Translations under genes and position numbers: made by a program
Origin: Archangium gephyra
Lineage (GTDB): Bacteria; Myxococcota; Myxococcia; Myxococcales; Myxococcaceae
Reading direction: 5' to 3'
Length of the DNA: 64,000 bases
Assembly (NCBI RefSeq): GCF_001027285.1
Contig: NZ_CP011509.1
Coordinates: forward strand, 5,418,501-5,482,500
The notes under the pieces: model-generated
Told to the model about the DNA's origin: nothing
The model's database searches: none
What the model saw: the letters and a program-made list of their open reading frames with translations, nothing else
Part shown: positions 25,348-35,880 of the stretch, piece by piece
Layout of the letters: the number at the start of each line of letters is the position of its first letter
How positions within the stretch are numbered: the first letter of the stretch is position 1

Positions 25348-25397
25348 AATTTCTGATTCTCGCGCGGACCGGGGTTCCGGACCGTGGGAGGGAACAC

Positions 25398-26171
25398 ATG
25401 GGAACAACCACCAGAGTGGCCCTGGTCACCGGGGCCGCGCAGGGCATTGGTGCGGCCGTGGCACGGGCGCTGGCCGGCGAGGCGTCGATCGCGGCGCTCG
25501 ACAAGCGGGAGGAGGGACTGTCCTCGTTGGTCGAGGAGCTGCGCGCGCGCGGGTGCCGTGCCGCCGCCTTCCCGGCCGATGTGAGCGACAGCGCCGCGGT
25601 GGAAGCGGCCGTCGAGCGGATCGAGCGCGAGCTGGGGCCGATCGGCATCCTGGTCAACGTGGCCGGTGTGCTGCGGGTGGGCCCCGCCGTGTCGCTCAGC
25701 GATGAGGACTGGGCGGCCACCTTCGCGGTCAACACCCACGGTGTCTTCCATGTCTCTCGTGCCGTCGCCCGCCGCATGATGCCGCGCCAGTCGGGCGCCA
25801 TCGTCACCGTCGGATCGAACGCCGCGGGCGTGCCTCGCATGCAGATGGCCGCCTACGCCGCGTCCAAGGCCGCCTCCACCATGTTCACCAAGTGCCTGGG
25901 GCTCGAGCTGGCCCAGCACGGCATCCGCTGCAACGTGGTGTCTCCCGGCTCCACCGACACGGCCATGCAGCGCGCTCTCTGGGCCGACGAGCACGGCGCC
26001 CAGGCGATGATCGCCGGCTCGCCCGAGACCTTCCGCGTGGGCATCCCGCTGCGCCGGATCGCCACCCCGGACGACATCGCCGAGGCGGTGGCGTTCCTCG
26101 TCTCGGACCGGGCCCGCCACATCACCCTGCACGATCTCTGTGTCGACGGGGGCGCGACGCTGGGCGCGTAG
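25398..26171 (+). CDS. mxcC: 2,3-dihydro-2,3-dihydroxybenzoate dehydrogenase
   Basis: A 257-residue short-chain dehydrogenase: NAD-binding [19 protein letters not shown], then NVAGVLR, and catalytic [20 protein letters not shown] with the Tyr-x-x-x-Lys pair. It oxidises 2,3-dihydro-2,3-dihydroxybenzoate to 2,3-dihydroxybenzoate (DHB), the last step of aryl-cap synthesis. ATG at 25398 follows GGGAGG; earlier in-frame codons would run through the Fur box. It is the first gene of the siderophore operon in the order mxcC-D-E-F-G known from myxochelin clusters, and is expected to be iron-repressed. Confidence 0.9.
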   Translation: MGTTTRVALVTGAAQGIGAAVARALAGEASIAALDKREEGLSSLVEELRARGCRAAAFPADVSDSAAVEAAVERIERELGPIGILVNVAGVLRVGPAVSLSDEDWAATFAVNTHGVFHVSRAVARRMMPRQSGAIVTVGSNAAGVPRMQMAAYAASKAASTMFTKCLGLELAQHGIRCNVVSPGSTDTAMQRALWADEHGAQAMIAGSPETFRVGIPLRRIATPDDIAEAVAFLVSDRARHITLHDLCVDGGATLGA

Positions 26172-26193
26172 ATCCTTCGTGTCTTCAGATTCT

Positions 26194-26212
26194 GAGAACG
26201 GTTGTCATTTTC
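26194..26212 (+). promoter_or_regulatory. Weak Fur-box-like site upstream of mxcD
   Basis: GAGAACGGTTGTCATTTTC in the 61-bp mxcC-mxcD gap matches the Fur consensus at about 12 of 19 positions. It may provide secondary iron control or be a decayed site. Confidence 0.4.
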
Positions 26213-26232
26213 AATTTCAAGAGGTGAGTGAG

Positions 26233-27459
26233 ATGGCTGGAACTTCCTGTGCGCCGCGGATGCTGGCGGCGCAGTTGCTCGAGAGCTACGAGGCGGGCTC
26301 GTCGTTCTTCTTCGCCTCGCCCAAGCGGACGCTGTTGGCGAGGGGCACGTTCGCCACGGTGCCGCACCCTGGAGGCGCCAACGCGCTGGCGCGCCTGCCC
26401 GAGCGCGTGGCGGCGGTGCTCAACGAGGCCCGCGAGGCCGATCACGACATCCCCGTGGCCGTGGGCGCGGTGCCCTTCGACAGCGCGCTTCCCGCCCAGC
26501 TGGTGGTGCCCATGACGATCCAGCGCGCGGGGCCGCTCGAGCTCGGCTCGGATGTGGCCATCCAGCGTCCGCTGGCGGAGCGCTACACGGTCCAGCCGGT
26601 GCCCGAGCCCGCGGCCTATCTCGACGGGGTGGCCCAGGCGCTGAAGCTGATGGGGAGCGGGCCGCTGCGCAAGGTGGTGCTGTCGCGCGCGCTCCAGCTC
26701 AGCACCGCCACGCCGATCGATCTGCGCCAACTGCTGCGCAACCTCGCCCGGCGCAATCCCACGGGCTACACCTTCGCGGTGGACCTGCCCCCGGCGCTGG
26801 ACGCCGCGCCCGACGCAGGGCGGCGCACGCTGATCGGCGCCAGTCCCGAGCTGCTGGTCTCCCGCTCGGGGTTTCAGGTGGTGGCCAACCCGCTGGCGGG
26901 CACGACGCCGCGCAGCGCGGATCCCATCGAGGACCAGGCGCGGGCCGCCGCGCTGCGGGTCTCGCCCAAGGATCTCCACGAGCATGCCGTGGTGATCGAC
27001 TCGGTCGCGGAGGCGCTGCGTCCGTACTGCAAGAACCTGGTGGTGCCCCAGGAGCCGTCGCTCGTCAGCACGCCGACCCTGTGGCACCTGTCGACCCGGA
27101 TCAGCGGTGAGCTGTTGGATCCGTCCATTTCGTCGCTGATGCTGGCCGTGGCGATGCATCCCACGCCGGCGGTGTGTGGCTACCCGGCCGAGCTGGCCCA
27201 CGAGGCGATCGACACGATCGAGCCTTTCGATCGCGGCTTCTACACGGGCACGGTGGGGTGGTGCGACGCGAATGGCGATGGCCAGTGGGCCGTGACCATC
27301 CGTTGCGCCGAGGCCAGTGAGCACTCGCTGCGGCTGTTCGCGGGAGCGGGCATCGTGGCGGGCTCGAAGCCCGAGTCCGAGCTGGCCGAGACCGAGGCGA
27401 AGTTCCGCACCATGCTCCAGGCGATGGGGCTGGGGCAGGGCGTGGGGGTGCAGCCATGA
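26233..27459 (+). CDS. mxcD: Isochorismate synthase
   Basis: A 408-residue chorismate-utilising enzyme of the EntC/DhbC type: [62 protein letters not shown] and [18 protein letters not shown], with [23 protein letters not shown] at the end. It converts chorismate to isochorismate, the first step toward DHB. The ATG follows GAGGTGAGTGAG. Its last bases overlap the mxcE start as ATGA, so the two are translated together. The enzyme is full length with no missing motif seen. Confidence 0.9.
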   Translation: MAGTSCAPRMLAAQLLESYEAGSSFFFASPKRTLLARGTFATVPHPGGANALARLPERVAAVLNEAREADHDIPVAVGAVPFDSALPAQLVVPMTIQRAGPLELGSDVAIQRPLAERYTVQPVPEPAAYLDGVAQALKLMGSGPLRKVVLSRALQLSTATPIDLRQLLRNLARRNPTGYTFAVDLPPALDAAPDAGRRTLIGASPELLVSRSGFQVVANPLAGTTPRSADPIEDQARAAALRVSPKDLHEHAVVIDSVAEALRPYCKNLVVPQEPSLVSTPTLWHLSTRISGELLDPSISSLMLAVAMHPTPAVCGYPAELAHEAIDTIEPFDRGFYTGTVGWCDANGDGQWAVTIRCAEASEHSLRLFAGAGIVAGSKPESELAETEAKFRTMLQAMGLGQGVGVQP

Positions 27460-29099
27460 CGGGGCCTCGGCGGGACTCCGTTCCCCTTCCGGGTTGCCCC
27501 ACGTGGCCCGAGGAGTTCGCCTCGCGCTACCGGCGAGCCGGCTACTGGTGCGGCGAGACCTTCGGACAGGTGCTGCGCGAGCGGGCCCGGCGCCACGGTG
27601 AGCGCACCGCGCTCGTCGCCGGAGCGCAGCGCTGGAGCTACCGCGAGCTCGACGAGCGGGCGGACCGGCTGGCCGCCGGACTCCATGCGCTGGGAATCAA
27701 GCCGAGGGACCGGGTGGTGGTGCAGCTGCCCAACATCGCCGAGTTCTTCGAGGTCTGCTTCGCGCTGTTCCGGCTGGGCGCGCTGCCGGTGTTCGCGCTG
27801 CCCGCGCACCGGAGCGCGGAGATCAGCTACTTCTGCGCGTTCACCGAGGCTGCCGCCTACATCATCCCGGACAAACACGGGGGATTCGATTACCGCACGC
27901 TGGCCGGTCAGGTCCGCGAGCGGGTGCCAGGCCTGCGGCAGGTGATCGTCGCTGGTGAGGCCGGCCCGTTCACCGCGTTGAACAGCCTGTACGCCGAGCC
28001 GGCCGGGCTGCCGGAGCCGAGCCCCAGCGACGTGGCGTTCTTCCAGCTGTCGGGCGGCAGCACGGGCATCCCCAAGCTCATCCCCAGGACGCACGACGAT
28101 TACATCTACAGCCTGCGCGCCAGCGCGGACATCTGCCAGCTGGATGGGTCGAGCGTGTACCTGTGCGTGCTGCCCGCCGCGCACAACTTCCCGCTCAGCT
28201 CGCCGGGAGTGCTCGGCACCCTGTACGCGGGAGGGACGGCCGTGCTGTCGCCGTACCCCAGCCCCGACGTGGCCTTCCCGTTGATCGAGCGGGAGCGCGT
28301 CACCCTTACCGCGCTGGTGCCTCCGCTGGCGATGGTCTGGATGGAGGCCGCCGCGGCCCGGCGGTACGACTTGTCGAGCTTGCGGGTGTTGCAGGTGGGC
28401 GGTGCGAAGTTCAGCGAGGAGGCCGCGCGGCGGGTGCGCCCCACGCTCGGGTGCACGCTGCAGCAGGTCTTCGGAATGGCCGAGGGTCTGGTCAACTACA
28501 CCCGGCTGGACGATCCCGAGGAGCTCATCGTCACCACCCAGGGCAGGCCGATCTCGCCCGACGATGAGCTCCGGGTGGTGGACGAGGACGGCCGCGAGGT
28601 CGCTCCCGGGGAGACGGGCCTGTTGCTGACGCGCGGCCCCTACACCATCCGCGGCTACTACAAGGCCGAGACGCACAACGCGCGGGCGTTCACCCCTGAC
28701 GGCTTCTACAGCACCGGAGACGTGGTGCGGGTGACGCCCGAGGGCTACCTGGTGGTGGAGGGCCGCGAGAAGGATCAGATCAACCGCGGTGGCGACAAGG
28801 TCGCCGCCGAGGAGATCGAGAACCATCTGCTGGCCCATCCCGCCGTCCACGACGCGGCGGTGGTCGCCATCCCGGATCCGTTCCTCGGCGAGCGCACCTG
28901 CGCGTTCGTCATTCCCCGCGAAGCACCGCCGCCCCCCACGGCGCTCACCGCGTTCCTGCGCGAGCGCGGACTGGCCGCCTTCAAGATTCCCGACCGGGTC
29001 GAGTTCATCGACGCGTTCCCGAAAACGGGAGTCGGGAAGGTCAGCAAGAAGGCCCTGCGCGAAACGCTCTCCCGGCGGAACACCGCCTCCAACCCCTGA
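27456..29099 (+). CDS. mxcE: 2,3-dihydroxybenzoate-AMP ligase
   Basis: A 547-residue stand-alone adenylation enzyme of the EntE/DhbE family. Core motifs are [19 protein letters not shown] (A3), [15 protein letters not shown] (A5), YSTGDVV (A7), [20 protein letters not shown] (A8) and [13 protein letters not shown] (A10 lysine). The N-terminal [20 protein letters not shown] is characteristic of DHB-AMP ligases. It activates DHB and loads it onto the aryl carrier domain at the end of MxcF. The start overlaps mxcD by four bases; mxcF follows after 13 bases. Confidence 0.92.
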   Translation: MTGPRRDSVPLPGCPTWPEEFASRYRRAGYWCGETFGQVLRERARRHGERTALVAGAQRWSYRELDERADRLAAGLHALGIKPRDRVVVQLPNIAEFFEVCFALFRLGALPVFALPAHRSAEISYFCAFTEAAAYIIPDKHGGFDYRTLAGQVRERVPGLRQVIVAGEAGPFTALNSLYAEPAGLPEPSPSDVAFFQLSGGSTGIPKLIPRTHDDYIYSLRASADICQLDGSSVYLCVLPAAHNFPLSSPGVLGTLYAGGTAVLSPYPSPDVAFPLIERERVTLTALVPPLAMVWMEAAAARRYDLSSLRVLQVGGAKFSEEAARRVRPTLGCTLQQVFGMAEGLVNYTRLDDPEELIVTTQGRPISPDDELRVVDEDGREVAPGETGLLLTRGPYTIRGYYKAETHNARAFTPDGFYSTGDVVRVTPEGYLVVEGREKDQINRGGDKVAAEEIENHLLAHPAVHDAAVVAIPDPFLGERTCAFVIPREAPPPPTALTAFLRERGLAAFKIPDRVEFIDAFPKTGVGKVSKKALRETLSRRNTASNP

Positions 29100-29112
29100 A
29101 AGGAGTCACTCC

Positions 29113-30018
29113 ATGGCACTCCCCGCCATTGCCCCCTATTCCATGCCCGGCGCGGCCGACCTACCCAGGAACAAGGTCTCGTGGACGCCGGATCCCCAGC
29201 GCTCCGTGCTGCTGATCCACGACATGCAGCGCTACTTCGTCGACGCCTTCACGCCCGGGCAGTCCCCGGTGCCGGAGCTGCTCGCCAACATCCAGCGGCT
29301 GCGGCGGCATTGCGCCTCGCTGGGCATCCCCGTGGTGTACTCGGCCCAGCCCGGTGGTCAGACGCCCGAGCAGCGGGGCCTGCAACTGGACCTGTGGGGC
29401 CCGGGCATCAACGGCGGTCCGCACCAGAAGGAGATCGTCGACGCGCTCACTCCGGGCGAGGGCGACATCCTCCTCACCAAGTGGCGTTACAGCGCGTTCA
29501 TCAAGACCGGGCTGTTGGAGCTGTTGCGCGAGCGCGGGCGCGACCAGCTGATCATCTCCGGCATCTACGCCCACATCGGCTGTCTTCAGACGGCGAGCCA
29601 CGCCTTCATGCACGATGTGAAGGCCTTCCTGGTCGCCGACGCGCTGGGCGACTTCTCGCGGGAGCAGCACCTCCTGGCGCTGAACTACGCGGCGAAGTTG
29701 TGCGCCGTCACCACCACCACCCAGCAGGTCATCGAGCAGCTGGGGTCCCCGGTCTCACAGGGGGAGGGGCTCTTGAGCCGCCAGCAGGTGCGCTCGGATG
29801 TCGCCGAGCTGCTCCAGGAGGCGGCCTCGATCGGGGATGACGAGAACCTGCTGGAGCGGGGGCTCGACTCCATCCGGATCATGAGCCTGGTCGAGCGCTG
29901 GCGGCGCACCGGAGCGGAGATCTCCTTCGTGGAGCTCGCCGAGCGCCCGACGCTGACCGACTGGTACTCGCTGCTGTCCTCGGCGGCCCCCCAGCGTCCT
30001 TCCCATCACGCCTCGTAG
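29113..30018 (+). CDS. mxcF: Isochorismatase with C-terminal aryl carrier protein domain
   Basis: A 301-residue two-domain protein like EntB. Residues 1-210 are isochorismatase: LLIHDMQRYFVDAF (catalytic Asp), LTKWRYSAF (Lys) and IISGIYAHIGCLQTASHAF. Residues 220-290 are an aryl carrier domain whose phosphopantetheine site is Ser253 in ERGLDSIRIMSL. It hydrolyses isochorismate to dihydro-DHB and, after pantetheinylation, carries DHB to the NRPS. ATG is preceded by AAAGGAG. Both functions look intact. Confidence 0.92.
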   Translation: MALPAIAPYSMPGAADLPRNKVSWTPDPQRSVLLIHDMQRYFVDAFTPGQSPVPELLANIQRLRRHCASLGIPVVYSAQPGGQTPEQRGLQLDLWGPGINGGPHQKEIVDALTPGEGDILLTKWRYSAFIKTGLLELLRERGRDQLIISGIYAHIGCLQTASHAFMHDVKAFLVADALGDFSREQHLLALNYAAKLCAVTTTTQQVIEQLGSPVSQGEGLLSRQQVRSDVAELLQEAASIGDDENLLERGLDSIRIMSLVERWRRTGAEISFVELAERPTLTDWYSLLSSAAPQRPSHHAS

Positions 30019-30043
30019 TCAGCGTCACGCCGGGACATCCCCC

Positions 30044-32251
30044 ATGTCCCGGTTCCCCCCTTCGGAGTACCGAGCGATGCACGATCCACAGAATGTCCGC
30101 TGGCCTCTGTCAGCGGCCCAGCACGGAATCTGGCTGGGCCAACAGTTCGACCTCGCGAGCCCGGTGTACAACGCTGGTGAATGCATCGAGCTCCGTGGAC
30201 CCGTCGATCCGGCGCTCTTCGAGGCGGCGGTGCGGCAGGCCGTCTCGGAGGCCGAGGCGCTACACGCGCGCTTCGTGACGGAGGGGCAGGGGGCCGTGCA
30301 GTTCCTCGAGCCGCGGCGGGACTGGACACTTCACGTGGCCGACCTGAGCGGGACTCCAGAGCCGTGGGAGGCGGCGTGGGCGTGGATGCGTGCGGACCTG
30401 GCCCGGCCCGTGGAGCTCAGCCAGGGCCCCCTCTTCGCGCAGGCGCTGTTCAAGGCCGCGCCCGATCGGTTCTTCTGGTACCAGCGGGCCCACCACATCG
30501 CCCTGGATGGTTTCGGCTTCTCGTTGATGGCGAGGCGGGTGGCCGAGCTCTACACCGCGCGGGCGGCTGGACGGCCTGTCACGGGAGGGTTCGGCTCGCT
30601 GCGCGCCGTGCTGGACGAGGACGCGGCCTATCGGGCCGGACCCCAGTTCTCGCTCGACCGGACCTTCTGGATGGAGCGCTTCGCGGACCGGCCCACGCCG
30701 GTGAGCCTCGCGGAGCCCGCGCCCATGTCGGCCAGCTTCGTGCGACAGACGCGCTACCTGCCCCCCAGTGAGGTGGAGCGGCTGCAGGCGGCCGCACGCC
30801 AGGCGGGCCTGAGCTGGTCGGACCTCGTGCTCGCGGCCACGGCGGCCTGGCTGCACCGGCGGACCGATGCGCCCGAGGTGGTGCTCGGGTTGCCGGTGAT
30901 GTCGCGGCTGGGCTCGGCCGCGCTGCGGGTGCCGTGCATGGCGATGAACATCGTTCCCCTGCGGGTGCCCGTGCGTCCGGAGGCCGGGTTGTTCGCCCTG
31001 GCCCGCGAGGTGGCCTCGGAGCTCCGCGCCGTGCGGCCCCATCTGCGCTACCGCTACGAGCAGCTACGGCGGGATCTACGGCTCGTCGGAGGGCAGCGCC
31101 GGTTGTTCGGCCCGGTGGTCAACATCATGCCGTTCGACTACGCGCTGCGCTTCGCGGGCATACCGGCCATCGCGCACAACCTCTCCGCGGGGCCGGTCGA
31201 GGATCTGTCGATCGGTCTGTACGCCCGGTCCGACGGCGGCGGCCTGCGGGTCGACTTCGATGCCAACCCGGCCTGCTACCGCGCCGAGACGCTGGACTCT
31301 CATCAACCCGAGTTTCTCCAGCTCCTGGAGTCGTGGGTCGGTGCGCCCGAGCAGGCGGTGGGCCGCTCCAGGGGTCAGGCTCTGGCCTCGGTGGCACCAG
31401 GGGACAGCGAGCTCGCGTCCGTTCTCGATGGCGGGCCGCTCCCCGTGCCAGCGCGCCCGGTCCTGAATCTGATCACCGAGCGTGCTCACGAGCAGCCCGA
31501 CGCGGTCGCGGTGGAGCACGGCCCGCACCGGCTGAGCTACCGCGAGCTGCTCCAGGCCTCCCACGCGCTGGCGGGCCAGCTCATCGCGGCGGGTGTTCAG
31601 ACGGATACCGCCGTGGCGGTGATGGTTCCACGGAGCATCGATGCGATCGTCGCGACCCTGGGCGTGCTGTTCTCCGGGGCCGGCTACCTGCCGATCGATC
31701 CGTATGGGCCCTCGTCCAGGACCACCGCGATCCTCGAAGACGCCGCGCCCGCGTTGATCATCACCTCTTCCCAGGGCTCGACACCCGGTACCGGACCGGT
31801 GGCCCCGGGTCATCTGGTCGTGAGCAGGAATGAGAAGGCCGCCCCCCGGCAGGACCGTGAGACGACACGGGAGCCGGAGGCGCGACTGGCCTATGTCATC
31901 TACACGTCCGGCTCGACCGGTCAGCCCAATGGCGTGCAGATCTCCCGAGGGGCGTTGGCCCACTTCGTGGCGGGGGCGACGCAGCACTATGGCGTGAACC
32001 GCGAGGACCGGGTGCTTCAGTTCGCGCCGCTGCACTTCGACGCCAGCGTGGAGGAGATCTTCCTGACCCTGTGCGCGGGCGCGAGGCTGGTGCTGCGCAC
32101 CGATGAGATGCTCCAGTCGGTGCCGCGGTTGCTCGGCGCCTGCGCGGGGCATGGCATCACCGTGTTGGACCTGCCCACGGCGTTCTGGCACGAGCTGGCC
32201 TACAGCGTGTCGACGGACGCGGCCCGTCTCCCGTCTCCCTCCGCCTGGTGA
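30044..32251 (+). CDS. mxcG: Myxochelin NRPS MxcG, N-terminal part (C domain and first half of A domain)
   Basis: The first 735 codons of the siderophore NRPS: a condensation domain with [29 protein letters not shown] (HHxxxDG) and [11 protein letters not shown]; then adenylation motifs [24 protein letters not shown], and A3 [20 protein letters not shown], through [17 protein letters not shown] (A4). The frame then fails at PSPSAW-stop, within the adenylation core. Start at 30044 or the ATG at 30077 ([16 protein letters not shown]). The following frame resumes the same protein at VIIGGEA, so this is one gene split by a one-base deletion somewhere in 32227-32247, a true mutation or a sequencing error. 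Known MxcG condenses two DHB units with lysine. Confidence 0.8.
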   Translation: MSRFPPSEYRAMHDPQNVRWPLSAAQHGIWLGQQFDLASPVYNAGECIELRGPVDPALFEAAVRQAVSEAEALHARFVTEGQGAVQFLEPRRDWTLHVADLSGTPEPWEAAWAWMRADLARPVELSQGPLFAQALFKAAPDRFFWYQRAHHIALDGFGFSLMARRVAELYTARAAGRPVTGGFGSLRAVLDEDAAYRAGPQFSLDRTFWMERFADRPTPVSLAEPAPMSASFVRQTRYLPPSEVERLQAAARQAGLSWSDLVLAATAAWLHRRTDAPEVVLGLPVMSRLGSAALRVPCMAMNIVPLRVPVRPEAGLFALAREVASELRAVRPHLRYRYEQLRRDLRLVGGQRRLFGPVVNIMPFDYALRFAGIPAIAHNLSAGPVEDLSIGLYARSDGGGLRVDFDANPACYRAETLDSHQPEFLQLLESWVGAPEQAVGRSRGQALASVAPGDSELASVLDGGPLPVPARPVLNLITERAHEQPDAVAVEHGPHRLSYRELLQASHALAGQLIAAGVQTDTAVAVMVPRSIDAIVATLGVLFSGAGYLPIDPYGPSSRTTAILEDAAPALIITSSQGSTPGTGPVAPGHLVVSRNEKAAPRQDRETTREPEARLAYVIYTSGSTGQPNGVQISRGALAHFVAGATQHYGVNREDRVLQFAPLHFDASVEEIFLTLCAGARLVLRTDEMLQSVPRLLGACAGHGITVLDLPTAFWHELAYSVSTDAARLPSPSAW

Positions 32252-34419
32252 TCATCGGAGGCGAGGCCGCGCTGCCCGAGCGTGTCGCACGCTGGCGCGC
32301 CGCCGTGGGGCCCGAGGTGCTGTTGCTCAACACCTATGGCCCCACCGAGGCCACCGTGGTGGCCACCGTCGCCACGCTCAGCGGCGGCACGGGGGACGCG
32401 CCCACCAGCGAGGACGTGCCCATCGGCTGTCCGCTCCCCGGCGTGTGCGCGGTGGTGCTCGACTCGCGGGGACAGCTCGCCGCTCCAGGCACGGAGGGAG
32501 AGCTCTACCTGCTGGGCGGGGGTCTGGCGCGAGGCTACCTGGGCCGCCCGGAGCGGGATGCGGCGCGCTTCATCCCGCTCGAGGCCCTGCCTGGCAGTCC
32601 ACGCGCCTACCGCACCGGTGACAGGGTCCGGCTGCGCGGGGATGGGCAGCTGGTGTTCGCCGGCCGCGTGGATGATGAGTTCAAGATCAGCGGCCATCGG
32701 ATTGATCCGGCCGAGGTCGAGACCACGCTGCTCGGCCACCCCGGTGTGCGCGAGGCCGCCGTGGTGGGGCAGGTGCTGGCCGGAGGTTCGCGGCGGCTGT
32801 GCGCGCACGTCGTCGCCGCCGAGCCCGTTCCCTTGGCGGCGGAGCTGCGCCGGTTCCTCCTGGAGGTGCTGCCCGCTCCCATGGTCCCCAGTGCCTTCGT
32901 GTTCACCGAGCGGTTGCCCCGGACCAGCACGGGCAAGCTCGACCGGGCCGCGCTGCGCCACGTGCAGCCCGCCGGGGAGTCCGCTCCGGTCACCACCGCG
33001 GCCACGGAGCTCGAGCGCGTGGTGCTGAACGTCTGGGAGCAGGTGCTGGGCGTGAGTGGCGTGTCGGCACAGGATGACTTCTTCGAGCTCGGAGGCCAGT
33101 CGCTCCAGAGCATCCAGGTGGCCAACCGGCTCGGCGTCGCGCTGGGTCGCGAGGTGCCCGTGGCCACGGTGTTCCGTTACCCGACCGCCGCCGCGCTGGC
33201 GCAGGCGCTCGAGCGGGGGGGGGAGACTGGCTCGGACAGCGGGGGGCTCACGCCCGCCATGCTCGCGGATGCCGTGCTCCCCGAGGAGCTCGTCCCCTGG
33301 CAGGTGGACAAGGGGCAGGGGAGGGATGCTCCACCGCGGCAGGTCCTGCTGACTGGCGCTACGGGCTTCGTCGGTGCGTATCTGCTCGAGCAGTTGCTGC
33401 GCCAGACGGATGTGCGGGTCGTCTGTCCGGTGCGCGCCCGTGACGAGGCGCATGCGATGGAGCGGATTCGCGCGGCCCTGAAGGCCTGGCGGCTCCCGGA
33501 CACGGGCCTCGCCGAGCGGGTGCTGGCACTGCCGGCGGACCTGTCACAACCCTGGCTGGGACTGGGGCCCGCGTGCTTCCACGGACTGGCCGCCGAGTGC
33601 GATGCCGTCTACCACAACGCCGCGGTGGTCAGTGTCGTACGCGAATACGGCAGCCTGCGGGCCGTCAATGTTCAGGGGACTCGCGAGCTTCTCCGGCTGG
33701 CCGCCGCCGTGCGGCCCAAGCCGCTGCACTACGTCTCCACCCTGGCGGTGGCTCCGCCGTCGAACCTCGCCCCCGAGGTTCCCGAGGACTTCGTGCCGTC
33801 CCACGCGGGGCTGCGCGATGGCTATCAGCAGAGCAAGTGGATCGCCGAGAGGCTGGTTCAACAGGCGGCCGAGCGCGGCCTGCCGGTGACGGTCTACCGG
33901 CTGGGGCGAGTCGTGGGCGCGCCCGGCAGCGGCACCATCAATCCGCAGGATCTCGTCTGGCGCATCCTGCTGGCCGGCATTCCCGCGGGGGCGTTGCCCC
34001 AGCTCGACGTGAGCGAGGCGTGGACGCCGGTGGACTATGTGGCGCGGGCGCTCGTGCGGTTGTCGCTGGTGCCTCGGCCCGGTGCGGTGTTCAACCTCAC
34101 GCCCGCGCCGGAGGTGCGGCTGGGCGAGCTGTTCCGCCAGGTCCGCGACTACGGCTACCCGACCGAGCTGCTCCCGGTCCCCGATTGGTGCGCACGCGTG
34201 GCCGCGAGCACGGACGGCGCGGCGCACAAGGCCACGCTGGCCTTCTTCGAGCTGCGCGCGGGCTCGTCGGAGCCCACCTTCGGCCTGGGGCCCACCCGCT
34301 GCGAGCGTTTGACCCAAGCGCTCGCGGGGACCGGCATCTCCTGCCCGCCAGCCGACCGCCAACTGCTGTTCCGCTACCTGGACTCCTGCGTGGAGCAGGG
34401 GCTGCTGCCCGCTCCCTGA
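32248..34419 (+). CDS. mxcG: Myxochelin NRPS MxcG, C-terminal part (rest of A domain, PCP, reductase)
   Basis: Continuation of MxcG in another frame, 723 codons from a GTG that overlaps the preceding stop (GTGA). Motifs in order: [18 protein letters not shown] (A5), YRTGDRVRL (A7), [20 protein letters not shown] (A8), [10 protein letters not shown] (A10), carrier site [16 protein letters not shown], then an NAD(P)H thioester reductase with [18 protein letters not shown] and catalytic [11 protein letters not shown]. Reductive release gives the aldehyde, then alcohol, of myxochelin. The combined length (about 1460 residues) and domain order C-A-PCP-R equal an intact MxcG, arguing for a single ancestral gene. 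The split A domain should be inactive unless reading slips. Confidence 0.8.
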   Translation: MIIGGEAALPERVARWRAAVGPEVLLLNTYGPTEATVVATVATLSGGTGDAPTSEDVPIGCPLPGVCAVVLDSRGQLAAPGTEGELYLLGGGLARGYLGRPERDAARFIPLEALPGSPRAYRTGDRVRLRGDGQLVFAGRVDDEFKISGHRIDPAEVETTLLGHPGVREAAVVGQVLAGGSRRLCAHVVAAEPVPLAAELRRFLLEVLPAPMVPSAFVFTERLPRTSTGKLDRAALRHVQPAGESAPVTTAATELERVVLNVWEQVLGVSGVSAQDDFFELGGQSLQSIQVANRLGVALGREVPVATVFRYPTAAALAQALERGGETGSDSGGLTPAMLADAVLPEELVPWQVDKGQGRDAPPRQVLLTGATGFVGAYLLEQLLRQTDVRVVCPVRARDEAHAMERIRAALKAWRLPDTGLAERVLALPADLSQPWLGLGPACFHGLAAECDAVYHNAAVVSVVREYGSLRAVNVQGTRELLRLAAAVRPKPLHYVSTLAVAPPSNLAPEVPEDFVPSHAGLRDGYQQSKWIAERLVQQAAERGLPVTVYRLGRVVGAPGSGTINPQDLVWRILLAGIPAGALPQLDVSEAWTPVDYVARALVRLSLVPRPGAVFNLTPAPEVRLGELFRQVRDYGYPTELLPVPDWCARVAASTDGAAHKATLAFFELRAGSSEPTFGLGPTRCERLTQALAGTGISCPPADRQLLFRYLDSCVEQGLLPAP

Positions 34420-34457
34420 CCTCTTTCCTTCCCCCCACCTTGAAGAGCCCTACCGTG

Positions 34458-35831
34458 ATGACCCGAAACTGGACCCCCCGCTCCTGGCGGGAGATGCCCG
34501 TCAGACACATGCCCGAGGACTACCCTGATCCTCGAGCGCTCGCCCGCGTCGAGAGCGAGCTGTCGCGCCTGCCTCCCCTGGTGTTCACGGCGGAGACTCG
34601 CCGCCTGACCCACGCGCTCGGCCTGGTCTCCCAAGGCAAGGCCTTCCTGCTGCAAGGCGGTGACTGCGCGGAGAGCTTCAAGGAGTTCACCGCCGACAAC
34701 ATCCGCGACACCTTCCGGCTCATCCTCCAGATGGCGGTGGTGCTCACCTTCGCGGGCGGACGTCCGGTGGTGAAGGTCGGCCGCATCGCCGGCCAGTTCG
34801 CCAAGCCCCGCTCCAGCGCCGTCGAGACCCTGGGCGGTGTCACCCTGCCGGCCTACCGCGGCGACATCATCAACGGCATGGACTTCGATCCGGCCGAGCG
34901 TACGCCGGATCCCAAGCGGCTGCTCAAGGCCTATCACCAGTCCTCGGCCACGCTGAACCTCCTGCGCTCCTACGCCCAGGGCGGCTACGCGGACCTCTGC
35001 AATCTCCACCGCTGGGCGCTCGACTTCGTCGCGGGCAGCCCCCAGGGAGAGCGCTACCGCCGGCTGGCGGATCAGATCTTCGAGTCGCTGTGCTTCATGA
35101 GTGCCCTCCATGTGCACTCCGAGCCGCAGTCTCCGCCGGTCCCGGTCGATCTCTTCACCAGCCACGAGGCCCTGCTCCTGAACTTCGAGGAGGCCATGAC
35201 CCGCGCCGATCCCATGTCGGGCGAGTGGTTCGACGCTTCGGCCCACATGCTGTGGATCGGCGAGCGGACCCGCCAGCTCGATGGGGGCCATGTGGAGTTC
35301 ATGCGCGGCATCCAGAACCCCATCGGCCTCAAGTGCGGCCCGACGATGGAACCGGACGAGCTGTTGCGCCTCATCGACGTCCTGAACCCCAAGGCCCTCC
35401 CCGGGCGGCTGACGCTCATCGGCCGGTTCGGCGCGGACAAGGCCGCCGAGTGCCTGCCCCGGCTGATAGCCGCGACCCGGCGCGATGGCCGCCCCGTGGT
35501 CTGGTCGAGCGACCCCATGCACGGCAACACGCTGAAGGCGAGCAACGGCTACAAGACCCGGCCCTTCGATCGCATCCTCTCGGAGGTGAAGACCTTCACC
35601 CAGGTGGCCGCCGCCGAGGGCGTTCATCCCGGGGGCCTGCACCTGGAGATGACCGGGCAGGACGTCACCGAGTGTCTGGGCGGCGCCCGGGCGGTGACCG
35701 AGGACGCCCTCTCCAGCCGGTACCACACCCACTGCGATCCCCGGCTCAACGCCGACCAGGCGCTTCAGCTCGCCTTCATGGTGGCCGACAAGCTCCACGC
35801 TCAGCGCACTCCCCAGGTCCGCGCGGCCTGA
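34458..35831 (+). CDS. aroA: Class II 3-deoxy-D-arabino-heptulosonate-7-phosphate synthase
   Basis: A 457-residue type II (plant-like) DAHP synthase: [70 protein letters not shown] and [20 protein letters not shown], which hold the metal and phosphoenolpyruvate residues. It makes DAHP from PEP and erythrose-4-phosphate, the first shikimate step, and so raises chorismate supply for DHB when iron is scarce. In Stigmatella a DAHP synthase gene (aroA_A5) sits in the myxochelin cluster, as here. ATG at 34458 is used; a GTG one codon before is possible. It is 38 bases after mxcG. Confidence 0.9.
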   Translation: MTRNWTPRSWREMPVRHMPEDYPDPRALARVESELSRLPPLVFTAETRRLTHALGLVSQGKAFLLQGGDCAESFKEFTADNIRDTFRLILQMAVVLTFAGGRPVVKVGRIAGQFAKPRSSAVETLGGVTLPAYRGDIINGMDFDPAERTPDPKRLLKAYHQSSATLNLLRSYAQGGYADLCNLHRWALDFVAGSPQGERYRRLADQIFESLCFMSALHVHSEPQSPPVPVDLFTSHEALLLNFEEAMTRADPMSGEWFDASAHMLWIGERTRQLDGGHVEFMRGIQNPIGLKCGPTMEPDELLRLIDVLNPKALPGRLTLIGRFGADKAAECLPRLIAATRRDGRPVVWSSDPMHGNTLKASNGYKTRPFDRILSEVKTFTQVAAAEGVHPGGLHLEMTGQDVTECLGGARAVTEDALSSRYHTHCDPRLNADQALQLAFMVADKLHAQRTPQVRAA

Positions 35832-35880
35832 TTCCGGTGTTCCTCCTTGACGAAGCCCCGTCTCCGCGGCTACACGCGTC

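Noticed and set aside
25278-25397. A longer MxcC beginning at 25278
   Set aside because: It would code through the Fur box; the ATG at 25398 has GGGAGG and begins just before the Rossmann motif.
32248-34419. MxcG as a naturally two-part NRPS
   Set aside because: The break lies inside the adenylation core and both halves together equal one MxcG; a one-base loss is simpler.
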